From the NCBI GenBank assembly GCA_017987895.1, contig JAGNSU010000001.1:1-48605 (forward strand): a stretch of 48,605 bases of DNA. The letters are read 5' to 3'. The DNA is from Flavobacteriales bacterium. GTDB lineage: Bacteria > Bacteroidota > Bacteroidia > Flavobacteriales_F > PHOS-HE28. This document shows positions 9,106-21,796 of this stretch, one piece after another. The notes beneath the pieces were generated by a model that saw only the letters and a list, made by a program, of their open reading frames with translations, searched no databases and had not been told where the DNA came from. Both the position numbers and the translations under genes were made by a program. How positions within the stretch are numbered: the first letter of the stretch is position 1; the number at the start of each line of letters is the position of its first letter.

Positions 9106-12100
9106 TGCGTTCTTCGAGGCTATTCATCTGGTGGTGCGTCCTGGCTCTTGTGGCTTGCACGCCTAAGCCGCCGCCCGCTACCTCGCGTGTGCGGGCGGTC
9201 ATCGAGGCAAAGGGACGTGTTACACGGATCGAAGCGGCCAATGCACCGGAAGTGGTGGCGCTCCCACCCGAACGCATCGTGAAGGCCGGGTCTTTCCTGC
9301 CGGTGGGTGAAGGTGCTGCGATGCTCCCTCATATGCGCACCTACACCACGGACGAAGGGCTGCCGATGGACGACATCATGTGCGCATACCTCGCTGCGGA
9401 TGGCACGCTCTGGTTCGGCACCAACGGCGGAGGTGTCACGCGGTACGACGGGTATTCGTTCACCGACATCACCATGGCGCATGGTCTGCCGGACAATACG
9501 ATCCTTTCAATCGGTGGTGATAGCAAGGGCAATGTCTGGATCGGGACCAGCACAGGTGGGTTGTGCCGGTACGATGGCCGTCGCTTCACCACGTATACCA
9601 TTGGCGAGAGCACCGGCTTGTCCAAGGGCATCACGTGCATGCGCGAGGACAAGGACGGCACCCTTTGGTTCGGATCGCGCGGGCATGGCGTTTTCCGATA
9701 CACCGAGGACCGCTTCACCATCCTGCCAGTGCTCGATAGCGCAGGCAAGGACATTGTGCGCGAGATGGTGATCGCCGCCGATGGTGCGCTGTGGGTGGCG
9801 ACCTTCCATGGGCTCGCCAGGTACGCGGGTCAGAAGTTCGAGCGCATCGTCGCGCCCAACGGTGATCGCTTCGGCGATGTGCAGTCGATGGTGGCCGATA
9901 AGAAAGGGGCGATCTGGATGGGACGCTTAGGTGGGGTCACACGCTACGTGCACGATGGAGGGCAACGCTCGCTCGAACATTTTCCTCTTCTGACTGGTGG
10001 AGCCGTGGCCGTCGATCAGCTGATCGATGCCCACGATGGTGGTTTCTGGATCGCGAGCTCCACGCACGGTGCGCTGAAGTTCACGCCAAAGGATGGGGCG
10101 CAACCGGAGGTGAAGCGGTTCACCACGGCGCAGGGCCTGGGCTCCAATGAGGTGATGTGCCTGGTGCAGGACCGCTCCGGTGATTTGTGGTTCGGCACGC
10201 GGGGCGCTGGGCTCACGCACTTCAGAGGTGAGGCGTTCTCCTACTTCCGCGGTTTCAAACCGATCAGCATGGCCGAGGATCCGCAGGGCACCTTGTGGTT
10301 GGGAACGGATCGTGGGCTCGCGCGCTATGAGGGTCACGGCTTCAGCGAGCAGATCGATGGCTTCCCTGACCACGGCTGGAACTATTCGGTGAGCATCGAT
10401 CCGACGGGCCGTGTCGGCTTCGGGAGGAACATGGTCTCGTCCTGGGAGCGGGGCATCAGCTGGTTCGATGGATCGAACTACCATGTCACGAGCGTGCCGA
10501 CCGATCGCGGATGGCCCGACATCTTCTGGACCTTCCACGACCGCCGCGGTGGCCTGTGGGCCGGCGGCCGCCGCGGTGCGGAACGCTACGCCAATGGGCA
10601 GCGCACCACCTACACGACGCAGCAGGGTCTTGGCAGCAACCTCGTGCTCTTCCTCGGCGAGGACCATGCTGGCTCGACCTGGGTCGGCACGGATGGTGGC
10701 GGCTTTTCGCGCATCGACAGCGCGAGCGTCACGACGTGGACCACGGAGCAAGGACTGCCCAATGGCGTGGTATGGACCGTGGTGGAGGAAGCGCATGGAA
10801 CAAAATGGATCACCACTCTCGCAGGTATCTGCCGCTTCGACGGCACGAGCTTCCTACGCTACACCACGCAGGATGGTCTGCCCGACGACAACATCAACCA
10901 GGCGCTCCTGTCCCGTGATGGCAACTCGCTGTTCGTAGGCACGCTGAACGGGCTCGCCATCATCACAGGCTGGACGAACACTTCCGGCGCATCAGTGCCG
11001 TTCAGCGCGCTGGATGGCCTGCTCAACGATTCTGTTGCGCGCTACACCCCGGTGATAGAGGTGTTCAATGCGTCCACAGGTTTCCCGGTGAAGGATGTGC
11101 AAACCGCCGAGCATTCGCTCTTCGAAGACAGCAAGGGGATCCTCTGGATCGCCACTGGAAGCGATAAGACCGGCCTCGTGCGCTTCGATCGCACTGCTCT
11201 GGGCAAGGACCCAAAGCCGATCGTTGTGCGGATCACCCGTGTTGCGTTGAACAACGATCCCACCTGCTGGTACGACCTCGGCGAACCTGATGCGGACAGC
11301 CTTACGCGTGTGCAACAAGAGGCGATGACGCTCGGGCGCACCCTCACCGAGGAAGAGCGGAAGCAAGTGTGGAGGGAATTGAGCGGAGTAAGCTTCACCG
11401 GCATCGCGCCGCATTTCCCCGTGCCAGAGGGGCTGGTGCTCGACTACGCGAACAACCGCATCGGCTTCGACTTCGTCGGCGTGGAGACCTCGCGTCCGGA
11501 GATGGTGGAATACCAATACATGCTCGAAGGCTACGATGCGCATTGGAGCATACCCACGCGCGTGAACAGCGCCACCTATGGTAACATCCACGAAGGCGAC
11601 TACACCTTCAAAGTGAAGGCGAAGAACCCCAGCGGCGTATGGAGCGGGCCACTGGAATACCGCTTCACCGTGCTGCCGCCGTGGCAGCGCACCTGGTGGG
11701 CCTATGTGCTGTATGCGCTAGTGGTCGGCGGCGGTGTGTTCCTCTACATCCGCCTGCGCGTGGCCAGCTTGAAGCGGCAGAAAGAAAGGCTGGAGATCAC
11801 CGTGGCCGAGCGCACCGAAGAGCTGCGCCGCAAGAAGGAGGAAGCCGATGAGCAACGCGGCCGTGCCGAGCTGAGCGAGAAAGCCAAGGAGCAGTTCCTC
11901 GCCAACATGAGCCACGAGATCCGCACGCCGATGAACGCGATCATGGGCATGAGCGATATCCTGAAGGACCGGCCGCATCCGCCCGAGCAAGACAAGTTCC
12001 TCAACGCCATCGCCCAAAGCAGCGAGAACCTGCTGGTGATCATCAACGACATCCTCGATCTCACCAAGATCGATTCCGGGCGCATCGACTTCGAAGAAGT

Positions 12101-12599
12101 GCCCTTCGAGCCGAGGCAGGTGCTCGCCAACGTGAAGGAGATCCTCCAGTTCAAGGCGCAGGAGAAGGGCCTCGCCGTTACGGTGGAAGTGGCGCCGGAC
12201 GTCCCGCGCACACTGATCGGCGACCCAACCCGACTCAACCAGATCGTGATGAACCTGGGAGGGAATGCGGTGAAATTCACCCATGAGGGCGGCATCACCA
12301 TCCGGTGCACCTGTACCGTCGACCTAATGGGTCGACCCAATGTGATCGCCTTGATCATCGACGTGATCGACACCGGCATCGGTATCCCCGAAGACCGGCT
12401 GGAGAAGATCTTCGAGGAGTTCACCCAAGCGTACAGCGACACCACCCGCAAATACGGCGGCACCGGCCTCGGCCTCACCATCAGCAGGCGACTCGCCACC
12501 ATGCAGGGCGGCAGCATCACCGTGACGAGCGAACGCGACAAGGGGAGCACGTTCACGGTAAGCGTGCCCTACCGGATCGGGGAAGGGGCATCAGCCTAG
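9105..12599 (+). CDS. Propeller/Y_Y_Y sensor histidine kinase with lipoprotein-type signal
   Basis: The start is the ATG overlapping the previous stop. The 1164-residue protein begins with a hydrophobic stretch ending in a lipobox, LVAC (Cys18), followed by TPKPPP. Propeller repeats run over about 72-700 ([18 protein letters not shown] and similar), a Y_Y_Y domain about 790-860 and one membrane segment about 862-884. A coiled linker leads to HisKA with the phospho-acceptor H937 in [15 protein letters not shown]. The HATPase_c domain (about 1040-1158) has an N box ([10 protein letters not shown]), G1 box (DTGIGI) and G2 box ([10 protein letters not shown]). Unlike its neighbour at 14789 it has no C-terminal receiver, so phosphate probably passes to a separate receiver such as the one encoded at 12591-12971, whose 3' end overlaps this gene by 9 bp on the opposite strand. 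Confidence 0.93.
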   Translation: MRSSRLFIWWCVLALVACTPKPPPATSRVRAVIEAKGRVTRIEAANAPEVVALPPERIVKAGSFLPVGEGAAMLPHMRTYTTDEGLPMDDIMCAYLAADGTLWFGTNGGGVTRYDGYSFTDITMAHGLPDNTILSIGGDSKGNVWIGTSTGGLCRYDGRRFTTYTIGESTGLSKGITCMREDKDGTLWFGSRGHGVFRYTEDRFTILPVLDSAGKDIVREMVIAADGALWVATFHGLARYAGQKFERIVAPNGDRFGDVQSMVADKKGAIWMGRLGGVTRYVHDGGQRSLEHFPLLTGGAVAVDQLIDAHDGGFWIASSTHGALKFTPKDGAQPEVKRFTTAQGLGSNEVMCLVQDRSGDLWFGTRGAGLTHFRGEAFSYFRGFKPISMAEDPQGTLWLGTDRGLARYEGHGFSEQIDGFPDHGWNYSVSIDPTGRVGFGRNMVSSWERGISWFDGSNYHVTSVPTDRGWPDIFWTFHDRRGGLWAGGRRGAERYANGQRTTYTTQQGLGSNLVLFLGEDHAGSTWVGTDGGGFSRIDSASVTTWTTEQGLPNGVVWTVVEEAHGTKWITTLAGICRFDGTSFLRYTTQDGLPDDNINQALLSRDGNSLFVGTLNGLAIITGWTNTSGASVPFSALDGLLNDSVARYTPVIEVFNASTGFPVKDVQTAEHSLFEDSKGILWIATGSDKTGLVRFDRTALGKDPKPIVVRITRVALNNDPTCWYDLGEPDADSLTRVQQEAMTLGRTLTEEERKQVWRELSGVSFTGIAPHFPVPEGLVLDYANNRIGFDFVGVETSRPEMVEYQYMLEGYDAHWSIPTRVNSATYGNIHEGDYTFKVKAKNPSGVWSGPLEYRFTVLPPWQRTWWAYVLYALVVGGGVFLYIRLRVASLKRQKERLEITVAERTEELRRKKEEADEQRGRAELSEKAKEQFLANMSHEIRTPMNAIMGMSDILKDRPHPPEQDKFLNAIAQSSENLLVIINDILDLTKIDSGRIDFEEVPFEPRQVLANVKEILQFKAQEKGLAVTVEVAPDVPRTLIGDPTRLNQIVMNLGGNAVKFTHEGGITIRCTCTVDLMGRPNVIALIIDVIDTGIGIPEDRLEKIFEEFTQAYSDTTRKYGGTGLGLTISRRLATMQGGSITVTSERDKGSTFTVSVPYRIGEGASA

Positions 12600-12971
12600 C
12601 ATCTCCTTCACCAGCCGATCGATCTCGTCGAACTGGTCCTTGCCCTTGATCACATACTGTTCAGCTCCCTTCTGCACCGTCTGGAGCGCAATGCCGTATT
12701 GCGTCTGGCTGCTGAGCATGATCACATGCACCTGCCGGTCGAGTTTTTTTATCTTCTCCAGGATCCGCATGCCGTCGGCGGCATCCTTCACCACGGAGTT
12801 CAAGTAGTAGTCCAGGATCACCAGGTCCGGATGGTGGTGAAGTTGCGCCAGACATTCTTCGCCGGTGTGGAAGACCGATACTTGATGGGGCGTCGTAGAT
12901 CGAAGATGGTCGGCCAGCATGGTCGCAAGCATCGCGTCGTCGTCCACAATGAAGATCTTCTTGTCGGCCAT
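12591..12971 (-). CDS. Stand-alone response regulator receiver (CheY-like)
   Basis: The 126 residues make a single receiver domain with no output domain. Acidic residues are at FIVDDDA, the phospho-acceptor is D54 in VILDYYL, the switch Ser is in MLSS, and the conserved Lys is in VIKGKD. It probably shuttles phosphate between the hybrid kinases and the Hpt protein encoded divergently 55 bp away, or acts by protein contact. Its 3' end overlaps the kinase gene end by 9 bp, convergently, so the two may interfere at transcript level. Confidence 0.92.
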   Translation of the reverse strand: MADKKIFIVDDDAMLATMLADHLRSTTPHQVSVFHTGEECLAQLHHHPDLVILDYYLNSVVKDAADGMRILEKIKKLDRQVHVIMLSSQTQYGIALQTVQKGAEQYVIKGKDQFDEIDRLVKEMLG

Positions 12972-13026
12972 GGTGCTGATGTGCGCCCAAGGTAGCAGGA
13001 CAGGCCGAACGCGCTACTTTCCGCCC

Positions 13027-13374
13027 ATGGGAACCGGCCACATCGATCTGGAGTACCTCGAACGCTTCTGCAAGGGCGACCGCGACCGCATGGCGAAATA
13101 CATCGGCATGTACGTCCAGGGCGCGCCGGATCTTTTCGCAAGGCTGCAGGCTCTTCAAGCCGCAGGAGATGCCGATGGCCTGGCCGTGGCGGCGCACAGT
13201 CTGCGCCCACAGGTGAACTATATGGGAGCGCAGCGCCTCTTCGATCTCCTTACTTCCATCGAACAACAAGCGCGCACCGATGGTGCCGGCGCTTGCGCGG
13301 ATCAGGTGAAGGAGGCGCTGGCACTGAACGAAAAGGTGATGGCCGAGCTGCGCGCACAGCCCGGCCATTCTTGA
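13027..13374 (+). CDS. Hpt domain phosphotransfer protein
   Basis: The start at 13027 (MGTGHIDLEYLERF) is chosen because upstream in-frame codons lie in the divergent gene's leader. The 115-residue protein is one four-helix Hpt domain: H57 in AAHSLRPQVNYMGA matches the phosphotransfer histidine motif. It would relay phosphate from a hybrid kinase receiver to a response regulator. A GCTACTTTC box ends six bases before the ATG and may serve a nearly leaderless transcript. Hybrid kinases flank it on both sides. Confidence 0.85.
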   Translation: MGTGHIDLEYLERFCKGDRDRMAKYIGMYVQGAPDLFARLQALQAAGDADGLAVAAHSLRPQVNYMGAQRLFDLLTSIEQQARTDGAGACADQVKEALALNEKVMAELRAQPGHS

Positions 13375-13383
13375 GGACGATCG

Positions 13384-13914
13384 TCAGTTGTTCGTCAAGG
13401 CCGGTTCGGAATTGTTCTCCGGCACACGGATCAGTTCGAGCGCCAGTTGCTCCTGCCCTGCGTTATCCGCAGGCGCCGATCCGTTCACCCGGCTCACCAT
13501 ACGCACGATGGTGATGGGCACCCCGTTGCGGAGGTGGACGTACTGGTCCATCAGCACGGCCGTGCCACCGATCAGGCCGCTGTACACGCCGTGCAACACA
13601 TGCTCGTTGATGATCTCCACCTCGCCCACCAAGCTGAGGTGCGTTCCCCCCAGGCCATGAACGCCCTTGCGGAGATAGGCTGCGCCGTCCTCTTCGATGA
13701 TCGGGGCCCGGTCCACCAGGACGAGGGCATTCTCTGTGGTCACATAGACCTCCAGGTCTTCCGCATCAAGGTCTTGCAGCCAGTTGGCCGGCGTGGTGGC
13801 CCCGATCGTCTGCTGGTGGGCGGCGAGCCAGTTGTTCGTAGGGATCATGGAGCCTTGGGCCAGGAGGGGGGGTGCGAAGGCGGTGAGCATGATGGGGAGG
13901 ATCGGGTTTTTCAT
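13384..13914 (-). CDS. Secreted protein of unknown function
   Basis: The 176-residue product starts with a signal peptide (MKNPILPIMLTAFAPPLLAQ). The mature part is acidic, rich in beta-type Val/Ile/Leu runs and Gly (HGLGGTHLSLVGEVEII, GVYSGLIGGTAVL), and has no cysteine. It could be a small beta-rich envelope protein. I do not recognise the family. It points against the surrounding signalling genes and ends only 9 bp from the convergent Hpt gene. Confidence 0.75.
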   Translation of the reverse strand: MKNPILPIMLTAFAPPLLAQGSMIPTNNWLAAHQQTIGATTPANWLQDLDAEDLEVYVTTENALVLVDRAPIIEEDGAAYLRKGVHGLGGTHLSLVGEVEIINEHVLHGVYSGLIGGTAVLMDQYVHLRNGVPITIVRMVSRVNGSAPADNAGQEQLALELIRVPENNSEPALTNN

Positions 13915-14065
13915 GTTTCATTCGCCGAAGCCCGGCGAAGGCATTGTGTGCAGAGGCGAAGGCGTGGCGCTGGTCGGTGTACGTTGGGATCGCTGACCGA
14001 CGGGACAAAAGTGCCCTTGGAACGCAGGCCTCCGGTAGCGTGGATGCACCGGAAATGCGGAATCC

Positions 14066-14094
14066 GTAGAAATACGGGGCTGGCGTATTTCCAC
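14066..14094 (+). promoter_or_regulatory. Inverted repeat upstream of LuxR-type regulator
   Basis: Arms 14066-14076 and 14084-14094 pair at 10 of 11 positions (GTAGAAATACG with CGTATTTCCAC) around a 7-base spacer, 45 bp before the regulator start. It is AT-richer than its surroundings and could be an operator for a dimeric regulator, perhaps the LuxR-type protein itself. This is inference. Confidence 0.4.
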
Positions 14095-14107
14095 GCGGGC
14101 GATCTTG

Positions 14108-14134
14108 CATCGCCTCCGATGGATCGGAGCGATG
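14108..14134 (+). promoter_or_regulatory. Hairpin just before the regulator start codon
   Basis: CATCG-C-CTCCGAT and ATCGGAG-CGATG can pair with one bulged base, ending 4 bases before the ATG at 14139. In the mRNA it would hold the ribosome landing zone in a stem, which suggests translational control of the regulator and the coupled kinase. Confidence 0.4.
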
Positions 14135-14138
14135 ACAC

Positions 14139-14786
14139 ATGATCAGACTCGCCCTTGCCGACGACCAGGTGATGTTCCGCCGCGGACTGGTGATGTTGCT
14201 CGGCGACATGCCGGACGTACATGTGGTGTTCGAATGTTCCAACGGGGAGGAATTGCTGACCGGTCTCCAAGGCAACGCGGTCGACATCGTGCTGCTCGAT
14301 CTGGAGATGCCGGTGATGGACGGCATGGAGACGATGAAACGCTTGCGCGCCGATCATCCGGATGTGAAGGTGATAGTGCTCAGCATGCATGGCGAGGAGA
14401 AGTTCATCGTACACCTGATGGAACTGGGCGCGAACGGCTATGTACTCAAGACCGCCGAGCCGGACGAGATCGAGAACGCCGTGCGGTCGGTGTCCACCAG
14501 CGGCTACCACTTCAGCGAAATGGTGAGCCGCGTCATGTTGCACGGGCTGGTGAAGAAGGAGAAGATCCAACCCACCTTCAGCGATGTGGACCCGCTCACC
14601 GAGCGCGAACTCGATGTGCTGCGCCTGATCTGCCAGGAACTCACCACCACGGAGATCGCGGGCAAGCTCTTCCTGAGCCCGCGCACGGTGGAGGGCTATC
14701 GGAACAACATGATGCAGAAGATCGGTGCGAAGAACCTCGCCGGGCTGGTGGTGTACGCCATGAAGAAAGGCTATTACACGCCGTAG
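14139..14786 (+). CDS. NarL/LuxR-type response regulator
   Basis: The 215-residue protein has an N-terminal receiver (1-125) with acidic ADDQ, phospho-acceptor D54 in LLDLEMPVMDG, the switch Ser in VLSMHG and the Lys of VLKTAEP. A LuxR-type helix-turn-helix follows (about 148-212; LTERELDVLRLI and LSPRTVEGYRNNMMQKIGAK). It should bind DNA as a dimer when phosphorylated. The hybrid kinase begins 2 bp after its stop, so the pair is almost certainly cotranscribed and likely functionally linked. Kinases with HisKA_3 domains are the usual partners of this class; here the partner would be a HisKA hybrid kinase, which is less usual. Confidence 0.93.
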   Translation: MIRLALADDQVMFRRGLVMLLGDMPDVHVVFECSNGEELLTGLQGNAVDIVLLDLEMPVMDGMETMKRLRADHPDVKVIVLSMHGEEKFIVHLMELGANGYVLKTAEPDEIENAVRSVSTSGYHFSEMVSRVMLHGLVKKEKIQPTFSDVDPLTERELDVLRLICQELTTTEIAGKLFLSPRTVEGYRNNMMQKIGAKNLAGLVVYAMKKGYYTP

Positions 14787-14788
14787 CC

Positions 14789-17700
14789 ATGCACTGGTAT
14801 CGGTGGCTTCTTCCTATGTTCCTGCTCTTGGCGCGGAGCGGAACGGCGCAGACCGATACACTCGAACTTCCTTTCCGCACGCTCACCATCGAGGATGGCC
14901 TTTCGCAGGGCATGGTGAATACGATCTTGCAGGACCGTTACGGCTTCATGTGGTTCGGTACCAAGGACGGGCTCAATCGGTACGACGGCTACACCTTCAC
15001 GGTGTACCGCCATGATCCCGAAGACACCACGTCCTTGCGGGACAATTACATCCATTCCATCCTCGAGGACAAGCAGGGCCGCTTGTGGGTCGGTACGGGC
15101 AAAGGGCTCGATCTCTTCGATCGCGAGCGCGAGCGCTTCGGTCATCTGCGTATCGGGGAGCCGTCCACCGGTCAGGTGATCCTGACCATTGCGCAAGACG
15201 CACACCATGACCTCTGGGTATCGAACGACAATGGTGTCATCAAGCTGACCTTCACCGGGGCCGAGAGCACCGATGGCCTGCCGACATACACGAGCAAGTT
15301 CCTGCTGGACCACACCTGTTTCCTCAGTACCGAGCGTGCGGGGTCCATTTGGGTGGGCCAACTGGACCTGGGCGGTTTCCGCATCCGCCCGGACCACGCC
15401 GGCAATGATCAGGTGGATACCCTTCACCTCGAATGGCCTGTCGGCGATACCCGCGCGGGCAGATCCCTCCTGGACCTGACGGCCCTGATGGTAGTGGAGG
15501 ACACGATCCACCAGCGCCTCTATGGACTGCACCTCTTCGGCATCGTTGAACTCGATGCACGTTCGACGCGGGTGCGGAAGGTGCTCGATCGGGATCCCCC
15601 TCTGGGCCATTTGCGCGGGATCAATGCCACCTGGGATACGATGGGCCGTTTGTGGACAGCGGGGGCTTCGGGCATGTACGTGTTCGACCCCGGGTCCGGC
15701 CGGTTGGCGAGGGCACTGCCGCGTGATCGGAACCTGACGGATCGGACGGTCGCGGGGAAGTGCGCTTACCGCGATCACCATGGGTCGTTGTGGTTCGGTA
15801 CCGCGGGCTTCGGTGCGATCACCTATGATCCGCGCGGAGAACGCTTCCATTACACCGCTACGGAAAGCTGTGGCCCGATGCACGCCGTGCGGAACGGCCG
15901 TGTGACGGTATCGTCCCATAACGCGTTCCTCATGGAATTCGATCCCCGCCACGGATCGTGGCCCGTGCGGATCCCGTGGTCATCCAAGGTGGGCCATCCC
16001 GAGCTGCGCTCCCTGAGCCGAGCCAACCGGGTGCTGGTGCAGGATGAGCGTGGTCACTATTGGTTCAACCATACCGGCATCCTCAGCTATGATCCTATCC
16101 TCGACGTGATCGAACGGCATCCGCGCGATCCCGCCGCTATCGCAGCGTTTCCGGATGAATCGTACAACGAGACCCTCTTCCTGGAAGGCGATTCCAACAT
16201 CTGGTCAGGGACCGCCCACACGCTCTGTCGATTCGACCGCAGTACGGGACGTTACCACCACATCCCGTATCCGCGGTCGCAGCGAAGTGAAGCGGAGCCC
16301 TTCCTCCATGTCATCCACAGCGCGGCGGATGGCGTGTTCTGGTTGGGCACGTCCTTGGGCTTGTTGCGCTTCGACCGGTCCGACAAGTCAAGGCCATGGA
16401 CCGTGTACGCCAATGATCCTGCGGATGCCGGATCCCTGTCCACCGACGTCGTTTATTCGATCCAACCCGATCCGCAGGACGCCGATGTGCTGTGGGTGGG
16501 CACGAACGGGGGTGGCCTGAACCGGTTCGACAAGCGCACGGGCAAGGTGCGACGCTATTCCACCAAGGATGGTCTGCCCAACGATGTGGTCTACGGCATC
16601 CAAAGCGGTGGTGCCGGCCATCTCTGGATGAGCACCAACAAAGGGATCTCGCGCTTCCATCCCGCCACCGGCGTGTTCAGGAACTACGATGCCAGCGATG
16701 GATTGCAGGGCGACGAGTTCAATCGGTACGCATCCTGCAAACAGCCCGATGGCCGGCTCTTCTTCGGCGGGGTGAAGGGGTTCAACCATTTCAACCCGGC
16801 CGATCTGGCGGATGACAGCACCGCGAGCGCCATGCGGATCACCGCCATCAAGTTGATCAACAAGGTCGTGGACTTCCGGTCTGACGGATCACCGCTCACC
16901 ACGCCCGCGTACTTGAGCACGGGCATGACCATCCCGCACAGCGCGAACATGGTCACCTTCGAGTTCGCCAGCATGGAATTCTCCGCACCGCAAGAACACC
17001 GGTACCAATACAAGCTGGAAGGCTTCGATCCGGATTGGATCATGGCCGGTACGGATCGCAGCGCAGTGTACACCAACCTGGATCCCGGTACCTACACCTT
17101 CCGCGTGCGCGGCGACAACCGCGACGGTGTCTGGGACAGGGGGGGCGCGTCCTTTCAGTTGATCGTGCTTCCGCCGTGGTGGCGAACGTGGTGGGCGTAT
17201 TCACTTTATGTCATCGCGCTCGTGGGCGGCGTGGTCATCTTCATCCGGCTACGCACCAGCGGACTGAACCGCCAGAAAGAACTGTTGGAACGCACGGTGG
17301 CCGAGCGCACCACGGAATTGAGCCGACAGAAGGATGAGGCCGATGCACAGCGCAAGCGGGCCGAGCAGAGCGAACACGTGAAGCAGCAGTTCCTGGCGAA
17401 CATGAGCCACGAGATCCGTACGCCCATGAACGCGATCATGGGCATAAGTGGGATACTGAGGCGTAACGAGCATTCGCCCGAGCAGAACAAATACCTCGAC
17501 GCCATTTCCCAGAGCAGCGAGAACCTGCTGGTGATCCTCAACGACATTCTCGACCTGAGCAAGCTCGAAGCCGGGAAGATCGACCTGGAGAATGTGGTCT
17601 TCGACCCGCGACAGGTCATCGGCAACGTGCGCGACATCCTGCGCTTCAAGGCAGAAGAGAAGGGATTGATCATGGATGCCGAGGTGGCCGATGATGTGCC

Positions 17701-18502
17701 GCATTCGCTGCTCGGCGATCCCACGCGCCTGAACCAGATCGCGCTGAACCTGGCGGGGAATTCCATAAAGTTCACGGAGCATGGTGGCATCACGATCCGG
17801 GTATCAGCCCGCGACATACACACGGACCGATGCGTGCTGGCGGTCGATGTGATCGATACCGGCATCGGCGTTCCTGCGGACCGGCTGGACAGGATATTCG
17901 AGGAATTCACGCAGGCCTACAGCGACACCACCCGCAAGTATGGCGGCACCGGGCTGGGCCTCACCATCAGCAAGCGGCTCGCGGAGATGCAGGGCGGAAC
18001 TGTGACCGTGCGCAGCGAGCAAGGCAAGGGTAGCACCTTCACCGTGTCCATCCCTTACGCGATCGGTCAGGAGGATGCGAGGGTCGTGCGGCGACCCGTA
18101 GGGGCGGAAGTTCTTCCGCCCCTACGCGATCTCCGCATCCTCCTCGCCGAGGACAATGACTTCAACGCCATGGTGGCGCAGGATGAACTGGCGGATGCGA
18201 TCCCCGGAGTGCAGGTGGATGTCGCGGCCAACGGAAGGATCGCCGTGAAAATGGTACAAGCCAGGGACTATGATGTGATCCTGATGGACGTGCAGATGCC
18301 GGAGATGAACGGCTACGACGCCACAAAGGTCATCCGCGCGCTCGGCGGAGACAAGTCGCGCACACCGATCCTCGCCATGACGGCCAACGTCATGAAAGAA
18401 GAAGTTGAGCGCTGCATCGAAGCAGGCATGGTCGGTTTCGTGCCCAAGCCTTTCCGGAGGGAGGAACTCATCAATGCGATAGCTACCGCACTTTCAACCT
18501 GA
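14789..18502 (+). CDS. Propeller/Y_Y_Y hybrid histidine kinase with receiver
   Basis: The start ATG lies 2 bp after the regulator stop and opens a signal peptide (MHWYRWLLPMFLLLARSGTAQ). The 1237-residue protein has propeller repeats (about 25-670; [20 protein letters not shown]), a Y_Y_Y domain (about 725-795), a membrane segment (about 797-820), HisKA with H874 in [11 protein letters not shown], HATPase_c ([26 protein letters not shown]) and a C-terminal receiver (about 1115-1235) with phospho-acceptor D1167. The propeller half is very like the cyclase-linked sensor at 5395, and the receiver is very like that of the TPR kinase at 18511. A perfect hairpin-forming repeat (18097-18126) is read in frame in the linker before the receiver. 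Unlike the common HTCS proteins it ends without an AraC domain. Confidence 0.94.
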   Translation: MHWYRWLLPMFLLLARSGTAQTDTLELPFRTLTIEDGLSQGMVNTILQDRYGFMWFGTKDGLNRYDGYTFTVYRHDPEDTTSLRDNYIHSILEDKQGRLWVGTGKGLDLFDRERERFGHLRIGEPSTGQVILTIAQDAHHDLWVSNDNGVIKLTFTGAESTDGLPTYTSKFLLDHTCFLSTERAGSIWVGQLDLGGFRIRPDHAGNDQVDTLHLEWPVGDTRAGRSLLDLTALMVVEDTIHQRLYGLHLFGIVELDARSTRVRKVLDRDPPLGHLRGINATWDTMGRLWTAGASGMYVFDPGSGRLARALPRDRNLTDRTVAGKCAYRDHHGSLWFGTAGFGAITYDPRGERFHYTATESCGPMHAVRNGRVTVSSHNAFLMEFDPRHGSWPVRIPWSSKVGHPELRSLSRANRVLVQDERGHYWFNHTGILSYDPILDVIERHPRDPAAIAAFPDESYNETLFLEGDSNIWSGTAHTLCRFDRSTGRYHHIPYPRSQRSEAEPFLHVIHSAADGVFWLGTSLGLLRFDRSDKSRPWTVYANDPADAGSLSTDVVYSIQPDPQDADVLWVGTNGGGLNRFDKRTGKVRRYSTKDGLPNDVVYGIQSGGAGHLWMSTNKGISRFHPATGVFRNYDASDGLQGDEFNRYASCKQPDGRLFFGGVKGFNHFNPADLADDSTASAMRITAIKLINKVVDFRSDGSPLTTPAYLSTGMTIPHSANMVTFEFASMEFSAPQEHRYQYKLEGFDPDWIMAGTDRSAVYTNLDPGTYTFRVRGDNRDGVWDRGGASFQLIVLPPWWRTWWAYSLYVIALVGGVVIFIRLRTSGLNRQKELLERTVAERTTELSRQKDEADAQRKRAEQSEHVKQQFLANMSHEIRTPMNAIMGISGILRRNEHSPEQNKYLDAISQSSENLLVILNDILDLSKLEAGKIDLENVVFDPRQVIGNVRDILRFKAEEKGLIMDAEVADDVPHSLLGDPTRLNQIALNLAGNSIKFTEHGGITIRVSARDIHTDRCVLAVDVIDTGIGVPADRLDRIFEEFTQAYSDTTRKYGGTGLGLTISKRLAEMQGGTVTVRSEQGKGSTFTVSIPYAIGQEDARVVRRPVGAEVLPPLRDLRILLAEDNDFNAMVAQDELADAIPGVQVDVAANGRIAVKMVQARDYDVILMDVQMPEMNGYDATKVIRALGGDKSRTPILAMTANVMKEEVERCIEAGMVGFVPKPFRREELINAIATALST
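18097..18126. repeat. Perfect 13-bp inverted repeat within the kinase linker
   Basis: CGTAGGGGCGGAA (18097-18109) and TTCCGCCCCTACG (18114-18126) flank a 4-base loop. It is read in frame between HATPase_c and the receiver, and the related kinase at 18511 has an unrelated linker there. It resembles small dispersed palindromes that are usually intergenic. Confidence 0.85.
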
Positions 18503-18510
18503 CACCTGAC

Positions 18511-21009
<2,499 letters not shown>

Positions 21010-21095
21010 ACCCCGCCCCCACCGTCTCTGTCGGTTCACTGCCTTGCGAACACGGAGTACACGCGAGCCGGGGCTCCCTTCACCTTGCGCAGAAG

Positions 21096-21632
21096 CTATC
21101 CCAGCTCCCTGGGGCGATCCCCCTGCTGCGCCAGAGCGATCAGTTCCCGGTGCAGTTCCGCTTCCCGAGTTTGCAAGGCCTGCGCTTCCTTCCGTAGGTT
21201 GTGTTGATCCGAGGGCATCAAGGTCCCGATAAGCTTACCCCACAACCGGATAAGGAAAGCGCGGACACCGATGAGCGCTTCCAGCACCGCTGCGGAACGA
21301 TCCGTCCGCGTGCGCGCCGCACGGTCCGCATGGCGTACGTTCTCCACCATCGCTTCCGCCTCCTCGCAGGTACACGCCTCCGGCGGCAACCCATGTGCGC
21401 TGGCCGTCCGGTCCAAGCGGCTGCGGATCATCTCGTTCATGCCGTCCTGCGCCCGAAGGGTATTCGCCACCGGCTCACCCGCCACGCGCTTGATGATCGC
21501 GGGAAGTAAGCGCAGTAATCGGCGGTAGGTGAAATTGATCTCGTTGATGAGCGTCTGGCGCTTGTACAACACCTCTTTCAACCGTTGAAGAGGGCGTGGG
21601 ATCGAACTGCGGTCGGTCTTGTGATCGAGCAT
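21096..21632 (-). CDS. Helical protein, possibly DUF892/ferritin-like
   Basis: The 178-residue product is almost all alpha-helical by composition, without signal peptide or membrane segment. The part LLPAIIKRVAG, followed by a helix ending RLDRTASAHGLPPEACTC and an acidic helix, is reminiscent of the YciE/DUF892 ferritin-like layout. Usual metal ligands are not clearly present, and the later part (RAFLIRLWGKLIGTL) is hydrophobic. Codon use fits the neighbours, supporting a real gene. Family assignment is tentative. Confidence 0.65.
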   Translation of the reverse strand: MLDHKTDRSSIPRPLQRLKEVLYKRQTLINEINFTYRRLLRLLPAIIKRVAGEPVANTLRAQDGMNEMIRSRLDRTASAHGLPPEACTCEEAEAMVENVRHADRAARTRTDRSAAVLEALIGVRAFLIRLWGKLIGTLMPSDQHNLRKEAQALQTREAELHRELIALAQQGDRPRELG

Positions 21633-21796
21633 GGCTTCCCGGTTCTGATTACGCGCACCGTTGCAAATACATTGCCCCCCTCAAAGCACTGTGGCGGGAA
21701 CGGGGCCTTCCCTTCGGGTCCATTGGAATTCCGTGGTCCGTTCTCCCCCGATCGGGAACTCGATGCCACATGCCCGGGAGGAACGCGCGAAGCGCC

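Noticed and set aside
18097..18126. Rho-independent terminator
   Set aside because: The hairpin lies inside an open reading frame, is followed by no T-run and is read through by the receiver domain.
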